A DNA stretch of 24,508 nt, from positions 1-24,508 of the forward strand of contig JAEUIX010000039.1 in assembly GCA_016794945.1 (NCBI GenBank), written 5' to 3'. The notes under the pieces were generated by a model, which saw nothing but the letters and a program-made list of their open reading frames with translations, was not told the DNA's origin and searched no databases. Source of the stretch: Phycisphaerae bacterium. Its GTDB lineage: Bacteria > Planctomycetota > Phycisphaerae > Phycisphaerales > UBA1924. Below are positions 15,091-22,787 of this stretch, one piece after another. The position numbers and the translations under genes are program-made. Numbering within the stretch: the stretch's first letter is position 1; every line of letters begins with the position of its first letter.

Positions 15091-16140
15091 TCAGCGGCCC
15101 GTGCGCTGCTCCAGCGGCGACCGCCCCTCCACGATCGCCTGGCGCGACCCCGGCCCCACCAGCCGCTTGACGAACGCCCGGTACTCCCGGCCCGCACGCT
15201 CCAGGTCCCGGTCGAAGTACGCACGGAAGATCATCGGGCCCACGCGCTTGGCCGTCAGGCTCGACGCGGCCTTCTCGCCCATCTGCGTCAGCACGAACGC
15301 GCTCAGCCGGCCCTCCGCCGCGTCGCTCACCAGTTTCTCCAGCGCTGCGCGGTGCTTGCCCCCCTCGCCCTCGCGCAGGAAATGGACCAGCGCCCACACC
15401 TGCCCGTAGTACATCACCGCGCCCTGGCTGTTCCACCCCAGCATCGCGTCGGGCGCGCTGTTGAGCAGGTCCTCCAGCCCCAGCAGTTCGTTCTTGTCCG
15501 ATGCGTCGCGCAGCGTGTCGAACCGCTCCAGGTTCATCCACCCGTTGAACACCCACCCCTTGGGCGTCCAGCGGTGCCCCTCCATGAACGCCGCGATCCC
15601 CTCCTCCAGCCACACCGGCATCGGCTCGGCGAACGACCGCTGCGTGAACTGGTGCCACCCCTCGTGCGCCGTGATCGACATCGTGTCCACCGCGCCGATG
15701 TCGAACAGGTACGCCTTGCCCCCGACGGCGAAGCCCCCGCGCTCGATCTTCAGCAGCGTCCGCGCCCGCTCGCCCATCTGCTGGGCCGTCAGCGCCTGCC
15801 ACTGCGAGCGGTTGGCCATCACGTACGTTTCCATCCGCCCCTCGGGCGCCCGCAGCGGCCCCAGCACCGTCCGGTACCGCTCCAGCGACGCCTCCATGAA
15901 CCCCGGCAGCCGCTCGGCGATCACCGGCGCCCGCTCGGTGATGTACAGCGCGTAGTGCTTCGTCCGCACCAGCTGCCCCTGCACACCGTTGAAGTCCCAC
16001 GGCTCGGCCGACTCGATCACGCTCGCCGAGGCGCCGCCCGGCCGCGACGGCTGCCCCCCCGCGCCCGCCAGCAGGCCCGCCGCCAGCAGCGCCGCCGAAG
16101 CGCCCCAGACCCACGCCGTTCGCCGAACGCTCCGCCGCAC
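15091..16140 (-). CDS. Secreted HExxH zinc peptidase (gluzincin-like)
   Basis: A 349-residue protein with a GTG start. A signal peptide (WVWGASAALLAAGLLAGAGG, about residues 10-29) sends it to the periplasm or outside. His159-Glu160-x-x-His163 in ITAHEGWHQF and the downstream WLEEGIAAFMEG (Glu180 as likely third ligand) make a gluzincin active site, similar to the DUF1570/MA-like peptidases common in planctomycetes. Before it, LVRTKHYALYIT is the typical opening of such domains. The C-terminal half is helical with no recognised domain. The start lies 3 bp after the valS stop, with GGAGG inside the valS 3' end, so it is probably co-transcribed with valS. The substrate is unknown. Confidence 0.87.
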   Translation of the reverse strand: MRRSVRRTAWVWGASAALLAAGLLAGAGGQPSRPGGASASVIESAEPWDFNGVQGQLVRTKHYALYITERAPVIAERLPGFMEASLERYRTVLGPLRAPEGRMETYVMANRSQWQALTAQQMGERARTLLKIERGGFAVGGKAYLFDIGAVDTMSITAHEGWHQFTQRSFAEPMPVWLEEGIAAFMEGHRWTPKGWVFNGWMNLERFDTLRDASDKNELLGLEDLLNSAPDAMLGWNSQGAVMYYGQVWALVHFLREGEGGKHRAALEKLVSDAAEGRLSAFVLTQMGEKAASSLTAKRVGPMIFRAYFDRDLERAGREYRAFVKRLVGPGSRQAIVEGRSPLEQRTGR

Positions 16141-16143
16141 GCT

Positions 16144-19100
16144 TCAGCCCTCCAGCCTGCCCAGGGACGCCCGCGCCGCGTCGCGCTCGGCCTTCTTCGC
16201 CTCCAGCTGCTGCCGGGATTCTTCGACCAGTTTCGCCGGAGCCCGTTGAGCATACCCCGGATTCGCCAGCCGGCCCTCCAGCGCCCCGATCGACTTCTCC
16301 AGTTCCGTGATCAGTTTCTCCAGCCGCTCGCGCTCCGCCCCCGCGTCCAGGGCCTCCACCGCCCCCGACAGCAGCAGCTCCGCCGCCCCCAGCGGCGCCG
16401 TGATCAGGCCCTCCTTCGCCGACGGAGGCTCCGCCGTCACCCGCTCCAGGTCCGCCCGGGTCTGCACCACCCCGCCCGCAAGCTCCACTTCTCGGACGAT
16501 CGCCCCCGGCGCGTGCAGCGTGATCCGCTTCCGGGGCGGCACCTTGTGCTCGCTCCGCGCCCGCAGGATCGCCTCGACGATCTCCTGCGCCCGCGCGAAC
16601 GCCGCGTCCGCCTCCCCGTCCGCCCACGCCCCGTCGATCTCCGGCCACGGCGCCGTGCACAGCAGCCCGGCCGTCCGCTCCGGGCCCAGCCGCACGCCGG
16701 TGATCTCCGCCACCGCGATCGCACGCGACTGCTCGTGCACCGCCTCGGTCACGAACGGCATGATCGGGTGCAGCAGCCTCAGGATCGTCCGCAGCGCGTG
16801 CACCAGCACCGCCTGCTGCGCCGGCCGCTGCGCCACCGTCGGCTTCACCGCCTCCAGGTACCAGTCGCAGTAGTCCCGCCACAGCAGGTCGTACATCGTC
16901 TGCGCGTACACGCTGAACTCGTACTGCCCCAGCGCCGCGTTCACCCGCGCCGTCGCCCCCGCCAGGCGCGACAGCATCCAGCGGTCCGCCAGCGTCAGGT
17001 CCCCGCGCGACACCGCCCCGCCGCTCCCCGCCCCGTTGCTCCCCGCCCCCCCGCCCGGCGGCACCATCGTCAGCGCAAACCGCGCCGCGTTCCACAGCTT
17101 GTTGGCGAAGTTCCGCCCCAGGTCGAACTTCGGGCTGGTGTTCCGCCCGGTCGCCGCGTCCTTCTGCACCGGCATCCGCACGTCCTGCGTCTGCGTCGTC
17201 ATCGACGCCAGCGTGAACCGCATCGCGTCCGCCCCGTGGCTGGCGATGATGTCCAGCGGGTCCACCCCGTTGCCCAGGCTCTTGCTCATCTTGCGGCCTT
17301 CGCCGTCCTGGATCACCGCGTGGATGAACACATCGCCGAACGGCGCCGGCCCGCGCCCCTTGCCCGCGCCCATGAAGTACCGGTTGAACATCACCATCCG
17401 GCTGACCCACAGCGTGATGATCTCCCGCGCCGTGCACAGCACGCTCGTCGGGTTGAACGCTTCCAGCATCCCCGCGTTGCCCGCGAACCGCTCCGGCTCA
17501 GGCCACCCCATCGTGCTCATCGGCCACAGCGCGCTGGAGAACCAGGTGTCCAGCACGTCGCCGTCGCGCTCGAAGCCCGCCACCTCCAGCAGCGCGATCG
17601 CCTCCGTGTCATCGTCCGTCCGCACGCATACCGCCTCTTCCGCCGAGTCGCCCGCGTCGGCGTCCGCGCGCCGCCAGCACACCCGCCCGGCCTGCTCCAG
17701 CCGTTCGATCGCTCCGGAGTCGATCCCGCCCCCGTCGCGCCGCCGACGCCACACCGGGATCCGGTGCCCCCACCAGAGCTGCCGCGAGATGCACCAGTCG
17801 CGGATCGTGTCGTGCCACTGCTCGTACGTCTTGAGGTACCGCTGCGGGTGGAACGACAGCATCCCGGTGTACAGCGCATCGTTCGCCGCCGCCGCCATCG
17901 AAGGGTCCGTCACCTTCACGTACCACTGGTCGCTCAGGTACGGCTCCACCACCGCCTTGCTCCGGTCGCTGTGCTTCACGCTGTGCCGGTGCGGCTTCAC
18001 CGCCTCCAGCAGCCCCAGCGCCTTGAACGCCTCCACCACCCGCGCGCGCGCCTCCTCGCGCTTCAGCCCCACGAACTGCCGCGCCCCGCCCACGTCGCCC
18101 CACCCGTGCCGGTCGCTCACCGTCGCGTCCGGGGCGAACACGTTCACCATCGCCAGCCCGTGCCGCCGCCCGATCTCGTAGTCGTTCTGGTCGTGCGCCG
18201 GCGTCACCTTCAGGAACCCCGTCGCCATCCCCGCCTTGGGGTCGCGCTTCTCCTCCTCGGTCCGCGCATACCGCTCCGGCAGCACCACGTACCCATCCTC
18301 CACGATCGGCACCACGCGCCCCACCAACGGCAGCATCACCCACAGCCCCCGCAGCGCCGCCGCCCGCGGGTCGTGCGGGTTCACGCCCACCGCCGTGTCC
18401 CCCAGGTACGTCTCCGGGCGCGTCGTCGCCACCGTCACCCACGCCGCCTCCCCCGGCGCGTGCTCCTGCGCGCCCGGATACCCCCGCGCCGCCAGGTCGC
18501 CCCACGTCACCGCCCCGCCCCCGCGCCCGGCCGCCAGCGGGTACCGCAGGTAGTAGAACGCCCCTTCGATCTCCTCGTCGTAGCACTCGTCGTCCGCCAC
18601 CGCCGTCTGCAGCACCGGGTCCCAGTTCACCAGCCGCTTGCCCCGGTAGATCAGCCCGTCCTTGAACAGCCGGAAGAACGCCTCGCGCACCGCCGCCGTG
18701 CACTGCGCATCCATCGTGAACCGCTGCCGGCCCCAGTCGCACGAGCACCCCATCGCCTTGAGCTGCCCCGTGATCGTCGCCTCGTACTCATCCTTGAACG
18801 CCTGCACCGTCGCGACGAACGCCTCGCGCTGCATGCTCGTCCGCAGCGGCCCCTTCAACTTCCCGTCCTTGCGCAGCCGCCGCTCCACCACCGCCTGCGT
18901 CGCGATCCCCGCGTGGTCCGTCCCCGGCATCCACAGCGTCTCGTACCCCATCATCCGGTGCGCCCGCACCAGCACATCCTGCAGCGTGTTGTTCAGCGCG
19001 TGCCCCAGGTGCAGCCGGTCCGTCACGTTCGGCGGCGGGATCAGCACCGCGTACGCCTTCCGCTCCCCGCGCAGCACCCGCCCCGGCTCCGCCGCAAACA

Positions 19101-19245
19101 CCCCCGCCTCCGCCCACCGCGCCGCGATCCGCCCCTCGTGCTTCGCCGGCACGTACCCCTTCTCCATCCCGCCCTCTGCGGGCGCACCGCCCCCGGTCCG
19201 GCCACCCTCCGCCCCGCGCCGCTGCGTTCCTGATTCTGGTGCCAT
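16144..19245 (-). CDS. valS: Valyl-tRNA synthetase
   Basis: A class I synthetase that charges tRNA-Val and proofreads threonine. The product is about 1033 residues from the ATG at 19245, or 1007 if the ATG at 19167 (MEKGYVPAKHEG) is used. The first signature is HLGH at 79-82 in PPPNVTDRLHLGH, the second KMSKS at 652-656. The editing domain shows TTRPETYLGDTAVGVNPHD. The anticodon-binding region is followed by the ValRS-specific C-terminal coiled coil (LEKLITELEKSIGALEGRL). A Gly/Ser-rich insert (about 20 residues) precedes the anticodon domain. A further in-frame extension to 19596 lies antisense to the TPR gene and is rejected. TACCAT (19256-19261) ends 10 nt before 19245. Confidence 0.97.
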   Translation of the reverse strand: MAPESGTQRRGAEGGRTGGGAPAEGGMEKGYVPAKHEGRIAARWAEAGVFAAEPGRVLRGERKAYAVLIPPPNVTDRLHLGHALNNTLQDVLVRAHRMMGYETLWMPGTDHAGIATQAVVERRLRKDGKLKGPLRTSMQREAFVATVQAFKDEYEATITGQLKAMGCSCDWGRQRFTMDAQCTAAVREAFFRLFKDGLIYRGKRLVNWDPVLQTAVADDECYDEEIEGAFYYLRYPLAAGRGGGAVTWGDLAARGYPGAQEHAPGEAAWVTVATTRPETYLGDTAVGVNPHDPRAAALRGLWVMLPLVGRVVPIVEDGYVVLPERYARTEEEKRDPKAGMATGFLKVTPAHDQNDYEIGRRHGLAMVNVFAPDATVSDRHGWGDVGGARQFVGLKREEARARVVEAFKALGLLEAVKPHRHSVKHSDRSKAVVEPYLSDQWYVKVTDPSMAAAANDALYTGMLSFHPQRYLKTYEQWHDTIRDWCISRQLWWGHRIPVWRRRRDGGGIDSGAIERLEQAGRVCWRRADADAGDSAEEAVCVRTDDDTEAIALLEVAGFERDGDVLDTWFSSALWPMSTMGWPEPERFAGNAGMLEAFNPTSVLCTAREIITLWVSRMVMFNRYFMGAGKGRGPAPFGDVFIHAVIQDGEGRKMSKSLGNGVDPLDIIASHGADAMRFTLASMTTQTQDVRMPVQKDAATGRNTSPKFDLGRNFANKLWNAARFALTMVPPGGGAGSNGAGSGGAVSRGDLTLADRWMLSRLAGATARVNAALGQYEFSVYAQTMYDLLWRDYCDWYLEAVKPTVAQRPAQQAVLVHALRTILRLLHPIMPFVTEAVHEQSRAIAVAEITGVRLGPERTAGLLCTAPWPEIDGAWADGEADAAFARAQEIVEAILRARSEHKVPPRKRITLHAPGAIVREVELAGGVVQTRADLERVTAEPPSAKEGLITAPLGAAELLLSGAVEALDAGAERERLEKLITELEKSIGALEGRLANPGYAQRAPAKLVEESRQQLEAKKAERDAARASLGRLEG

Positions 19246-19255
19246 GGCTGGGCCG

Positions 19256-19275
19256 ATGGTATCCGCGGCTAACCT
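19256..19275. promoter_or_regulatory. Divergent -10 elements: valS (-) and TPR gene (+)
   Basis: The 37-bp gap holds TACCAT on the minus strand (19256-19261; 10 nt before the valS ATG) and TAACCT on the plus strand (19270-19275; 7 nt before the TPR ATG). Neither gene has a Shine-Dalgarno sequence, so both may be leaderless or nearly so. Confidence 0.42.
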
Positions 19276-19282
19276 CTTCCCC

Positions 19283-20347
19283 ATGCCCGCTCCGTCGGCT
19301 TCCCACCCCGCGCCCAAACACACCCGCGCCCACGCCGGCGTCATGGCGCTGGCCGTGCTCGTCCTGCTCGCCCTGCTCGTCGGTGCCATCGTCTGGATCG
19401 TGCGCACCGCCGGCCCCGCGCCCGGGCCCGCCCAGGCCGGCGCTCCCGCGGGCACCGGCGCCGACGGCGCCGGCACCATCGCCCAGGCCTCCGAGTCCGC
19501 CTCGAAGTACCTCAACGAGGGCAAGCCCGCCGAGGCCGGCATGATCCTCGACCGCGCTATCCAGAAGTTCCCGGCCGACCAGGAACTCCGCCTCAAGTAC
19601 GCCCAGGCCCTCCAGGCCCAGCAGCGCTGGCGCGAAGCCTACGACCAGTTCGTCGCGGCGCTGCGCATCGGCCCGGAACTCCCGCAGGTCCACTTCGATG
19701 CCGGCACCGTCGCCAACATGGCTCAGCTCACCGAGCGCGCCGAGCACCACTTCTCCATGGCCCAGCTCAAGGACGCCGGCGAGCCCAGGTACCCCCTCTA
19801 CCTCGCCATGATGCAGATCAAGCTCGGCAAGGACACCGAGGCCATGGCCAGCCTCCTCCGCGTCGTCCGCCTCCGCCCCGACATCGCCGAGGCCTGGGGC
19901 ACCATGGCCGAGCTCAGCCTCCGCGCCAACAACCTCTCCCTGGCCCTCCAGCACGCCGCAGAGGCACGCCGACTCCAGCCCGCCGTCCTCCGCTGGCGCA
20001 TCGTCGAGGCCCGCGCCACCGCACGCTCCGGCCAGCCCGAGCAGGCCCTCACCCTCCTGGCCGCACTCGACCCCTCCCAGAAATCCGAGCCCGCAGCCCT
20101 CTCCCTCGCCGCCGAGTGCTACGGCCTGCTCAAGCGCCCCGCCGACGCCGCGGCCATGTACCAGTCCGCCGCCGCCGCCCAGCCGCGCAACGCCGAACTG
20201 GCCTTCCAGGCCGCGCTGTGGCACCAGCGCGCCGGCAACACCGCCGACGCCCGCCGCATGGCCGAGGCCGCCGCCGCCCTCGGGCACGACAAGGCCCGCG
20301 ACCTGCTCCGCGAACTCGCCGGCCCCGCCGCGCCCCCGCAGGGCTGA
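19283..20347 (+). CDS. Membrane-anchored tetratricopeptide-repeat protein
   Basis: A 354-residue protein with a single membrane segment at about 21-40 (MALAVLVLLALLVGAIVWIV). A Gly/Ala/Pro linker leads to a chain of TPR helices (KYLNEGKPAEAGMILDRAIQ; YAQALQAQQRWREAYDQFVA; LKLGKDTEAMASLLRVVRL-type repeats; AECYGLLKRPADAAAMYQSA; AALWHQRAGNTADARRMAEA), each pair about 34 residues. TPRs hold partner proteins, and this one would face the periplasm. No enzymatic domain is visible and the partners are unknown. The ATG at 19283 is preferred because TAACCT ends 7 nt before it and the longer frame is antisense to valS. The gene is monocistronic, converging on the SDR gene. Confidence 0.88.
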   Translation: MPAPSASHPAPKHTRAHAGVMALAVLVLLALLVGAIVWIVRTAGPAPGPAQAGAPAGTGADGAGTIAQASESASKYLNEGKPAEAGMILDRAIQKFPADQELRLKYAQALQAQQRWREAYDQFVAALRIGPELPQVHFDAGTVANMAQLTERAEHHFSMAQLKDAGEPRYPLYLAMMQIKLGKDTEAMASLLRVVRLRPDIAEAWGTMAELSLRANNLSLALQHAAEARRLQPAVLRWRIVEARATARSGQPEQALTLLAALDPSQKSEPAALSLAAECYGLLKRPADAAAMYQSAAAAQPRNAELAFQAALWHQRAGNTADARRMAEAAAALGHDKARDLLRELAGPAAPPQG

Positions 20348-20374
20348 CGCCGGCCCGCGCCCACCCCGGCCCGC

Positions 20375-21142
20375 TCACGTGATCGCCCGTCCCCCGTCCA
20401 CGCGGACCACCTGCCCCGTGCAGTACGCCGCTTCCAGCGCCAGCCAGCGCACCGCCCGCGCCGCATCCTCCGGCGTCCCCGCCCGCTCCAGGGGCACCCG
20501 CCGCAGGTACGCCCGTTGCATCGCCTCGTCCGATTCGTGACCGCTGGTCGCAAAGGCCACCACCCCCGGCGCCACCGCGTTGACCCGGACCCTCGGCGCC
20601 AGCGCCCGCGCCAGCACCATCACCATCTCCAGCAGCGCCGCCTTGCTCATGCCGTACGCCGCGAAATCCCGCCGCGCCTGCCCCAGTTCCCCCATCGCGT
20701 GGATGTCGCACATCGCCACGATCGCCCCCCCGCCCGGGATCGCCGATCGCCCCAGCGCGCCCGCCAGCGCCGCGCTCAGCATCAGCGGCGAAAGCGCGTT
20801 CACCCGGTAGTGCCGCAGCCCGTCCTCGACGCCGAGCGACTCCAGCGGCGTCGGCTCGTACACCGACGCGTTGTGCACCAGCACATCGCACCGCGGCAGC
20901 TGCCGCGCCAGCGTCTTGCCAAGTTCCTCCGCCCGCTCCGGGTCGTCCAGGTCCACCGCCTCCCACCGAACGGTCACGCCGCCCAGCGCCTCGGGCAGCC
21001 CGACTTTCGGCACCGACGCCGCGTCCCGCGCCGTCAGCACCAGGTCGCACCCCGCCCGCGCCAGCTCCGCCGCGATGGCCAATCCCACGCGCCCGGTCCG
21101 CGATGCGCCCGTCACGATCGCGATCGGCCGGTCGCCCTTCAT
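20375..21142 (-). CDS. Short-chain dehydrogenase/reductase, FolM/pteridine-reductase-like
   Basis: About 255 residues. The cofactor loop is TGASRTGRVGLAIA (11-24), with LVLTARD for NADP, NAS at 91-93 and YGMSK with Tyr163 and Lys167. The place of the usual catalytic Ser is taken by CDIHAMGEL (Asp146), as in pteridine reductases (PTR1, FolM), which use Asp-Tyr-Lys. The Asp-Tyr distance is 17 rather than the 13 I recall for those enzymes, so a short insert is present. Family SDR is certain; dihydrofolate/dihydrobiopterin reduction is only a suggestion. The ATG at 21142 overlaps the stop of the upstream small membrane protein (ATGA), with GGAG 8 nt before it. The longer frame to 21538 is rejected. 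Confidence 0.9.
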   Translation of the reverse strand: MKGDRPIAIVTGASRTGRVGLAIAAELARAGCDLVLTARDAASVPKVGLPEALGGVTVRWEAVDLDDPERAEELGKTLARQLPRCDVLVHNASVYEPTPLESLGVEDGLRHYRVNALSPLMLSAALAGALGRSAIPGGGAIVAMCDIHAMGELGQARRDFAAYGMSKAALLEMVMVLARALAPRVRVNAVAPGVVAFATSGHESDEAMQRAYLRRVPLERAGTPEDAARAVRWLALEAAYCTGQVVRVDGGRAIT

Positions 21143-21486
21143 GCCCGCGGCTCCGTCGGCGGCGTCGGCGGGGGGCCAAGGTCGCTCGCCCCGCCCGTGG
21201 GCCCCGCGCCCGACTCGGGCACTTCCAGCCGCCGACCCGCCTCGCGCCACGCGCTGCTCCTGCGGCCCGACGTCGGCTCTGCCAGGCGCGTCGGCTCCGC
21301 CGGCAGCAGCCGCATCCGCGCCAGCCGAACCAGCGCCCACCCCACGAACACAGCCAGCACCATCAGCACCGCCAGCGTCGCGAAGCTGATCGTCGCTTCG
21401 GCCTTCTCCGCCGGCGTCGGCTTCCGCCCCGCACCGGCCGCGGACGGTTGCACCTCGATCGGAACCATGCCCGGCTCGCCGCCCAT
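21139..21486 (-). CDS. Small single-pass membrane protein, unknown function
   Basis: A 115-residue protein with one membrane segment (about 34-52, ISFATLAVLMVLAVFVGWAL) followed by basic residues (RLARMRL). This predicts the N-terminus outside and a Pro/Gly-rich tail in the cytoplasm. No family recognised. It is supported by coding-like composition, by TAGGCT (21493-21498) ending 6 nt before the ATG, and by the ATGA overlap with the SDR gene downstream, which suggests translational coupling. Confidence 0.75.
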   Translation of the reverse strand: MGGEPGMVPIEVQPSAAGAGRKPTPAEKAEATISFATLAVLMVLAVFVGWALVRLARMRLLPAEPTRLAEPTSGRRSSAWREAGRRLEVPESGAGPTGGASDLGPPPTPPTEPRA

Positions 21487-21492
21487 GCTTCA

Positions 21493-21530
21493 AGCCTACC
21501 GCGCCCGAACCGCCCCGGCGTGCGTACCCT
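21493..21530. promoter_or_regulatory. Divergent leaderless -10 elements: small membrane protein (-) and prfB (+)
   Basis: The 50-bp gap has TAGGCT on the minus strand (21493-21498), 6 nt before the small-protein ATG. On the plus strand TACCCT (21525-21530) lies 6 nt before the prfB ATG. Neither gene has a Shine-Dalgarno sequence. Confidence 0.45.
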
Positions 21531-21536
21531 CCGCCC

Positions 21537-22689
21537 ATGCACTACGACGCACACCAGCCCGTGATCAACGATCTCGAGGCGCGGATCTTGACCATCCGCG
21601 ACTCGCTTTAACTTCGACGCCAAGGTCAAGCAACGCGCCGAAATCAAGGCCCGCATGGAGGCCGCCGACTTCTGGGCCGATCAAGCCGCGGCCAACAGGA
21701 CCGTCGCCCTCCTCAAGACCCTGAACAACCAGCTCGAGCCGCTCGAGAAGGCCATCGCCGATCTCGCCGACGCCCGCACCGCCTACGAAATGGCCCGCGA
21801 GTCCGGCCCCCCCGGCCAGCCCGAAAAGGAACTGCTCGCCGAGGCCGACCGCGGCCTGTTCGATCTCTCCCAGCGCATGGACCAGATCGAGCTCCGCTCC
21901 CTCCTGGCCGGCAAGCACGACCAACGCAACTGCTTCCTCACCATCTCCGCCGGCGTCGGCGGCACCGAGGCCAACGACTGGGCCGAGATGCTCTTCCGCA
22001 TGTACCTCAAGTACATGGAGAAGCGCCCCGAGTGGACCGTCGAGGAAGTCGACCGCGGCTTCGGCGCCGAGGTCGGCATCGATTCGGTCACCCTGCTCAT
22101 CAAGGGCCCCTTCGCCTTCGGCTACCTCAAGTGCGAGCGCGGCACCCACCGCCTGGCCCGCGTCAGCCCCTTCAACGCCCAGGGCAAGCGACAGACCTCC
22201 TTCGCCACCGTCGACGTCACCCCCGAGTTCGAAGAAACCGACGTTAAGATCCCCGAGACCGACCTCAAGATCGAGGCCTTCGTCCGCGCCCGCGGCCCCG
22301 GCGGCCAGAACGTCAACAAGGTCGCCAGCGCCATCCGCGTCATCCACCTTCCCACCGGAATCCAGGTCACCGCCAGCACCTACCGCGACCAGCCCCAGAA
22401 CCGCAAGCAGGCCCTGGCCGTCCTCCAGGCCAAGCTCGAGCAGATGGAGGAAGAACGCCGCGAGAAGGAGATCGCCGCCGCCAGCGGCGGCTCCCTCGAG
22501 CAGGGCTGGGGCACGCAGATCCGTTCCTACGTCGTCTACGACTCCCGTGTGAAGGACCACCGCACCAACCACGAAAGCGGCAACGTCCAGCAGGTGCTCG
22601 ACGGCGACCTGCAGCCCTTCATCGATGCCGAGCTCAAGCGCCGCCGGCGCGAGCAGGCCGAACGCGCCATGGCCTCCGCCAAGGCCTGA
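21537..22689 (+). CDS. prfB: Peptide chain release factor 2, expressed by +1 frameshift
   Basis: RF2 ends translation at UGA and UAA. The gene is in two frames. The first 24 codons (ATG at 21537, product ending TIRDSL) stop at TAA 21609-21611. Shifting +1 after CTT (21606-21608) continues as NFDAKVKQRAEIKARM and on to the stop at 22689, total 383 residues. The shift sits at the point used by the E. coli prfB frameshift (codon 25 there). The long frame carries the anticodon-like SPF tripeptide (210-212) and the GGQ hydrolysis motif (255-257 in RGPGGQNVNK). The site is CTT-TAA-C, not CTT-TGA-C, and lacks the upstream SD-like stimulator. A simple sequencing error (one extra T) cannot be excluded. 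An ATG at 21655 exists but would cut off the N-terminus. Confidence 0.95.
21606..21612 (+). promoter_or_regulatory. Non-canonical prfB frameshift site CTT-TAA-C
   Basis: Slippery CTT, in-frame stop TAA, then C; the +1 frame reads CTT-AAC-TTC. Position and layout match the classical RF2 autoregulatory site, except that the stop is UAA, which RF1 also reads. The preceding bases (ATCCGCGACTCG) have no AGGGGG-like sequence. Confidence 0.8.
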
Positions 22690-22724
22690 TCCGGCCCGCC
22701 CGCCGCCCCCGAACCGCGAGCATG

Positions 22725-22755
22725 AAAAAAGCCCCGCCGAGCGGCGGGGCTTTGT
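22725..22755. terminator. Bidirectional intrinsic terminator
   Basis: An 8-bp G+C stem (GCCCCGCC, 22731-22738, with GGCGGGGC, 22743-22750) and a 4-nt loop. It is flanked by A6 on the left (22725-22730) and TTTGT on the right (22751-22755). Read on the minus strand, the hairpin is followed by T6, a strong terminator for the thioredoxin-like gene. On the plus strand the weaker TTTGT serves prfB. It is the only clear intrinsic terminator in the window. Confidence 0.92.
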
Positions 22756-22787
22756 CGCATCTCAACCGGCGTCCCGAGCGACGGCCG

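Noticed and set aside
15352..19233. Plus-strand open frame of 1293 codons antisense to valS and the peptidase gene
   Set aside because: Its product is His/Arg/Pro-rich without domains and mirrors the codon bias of the genes on the other strand; valS and the HExxH peptidase are certain.
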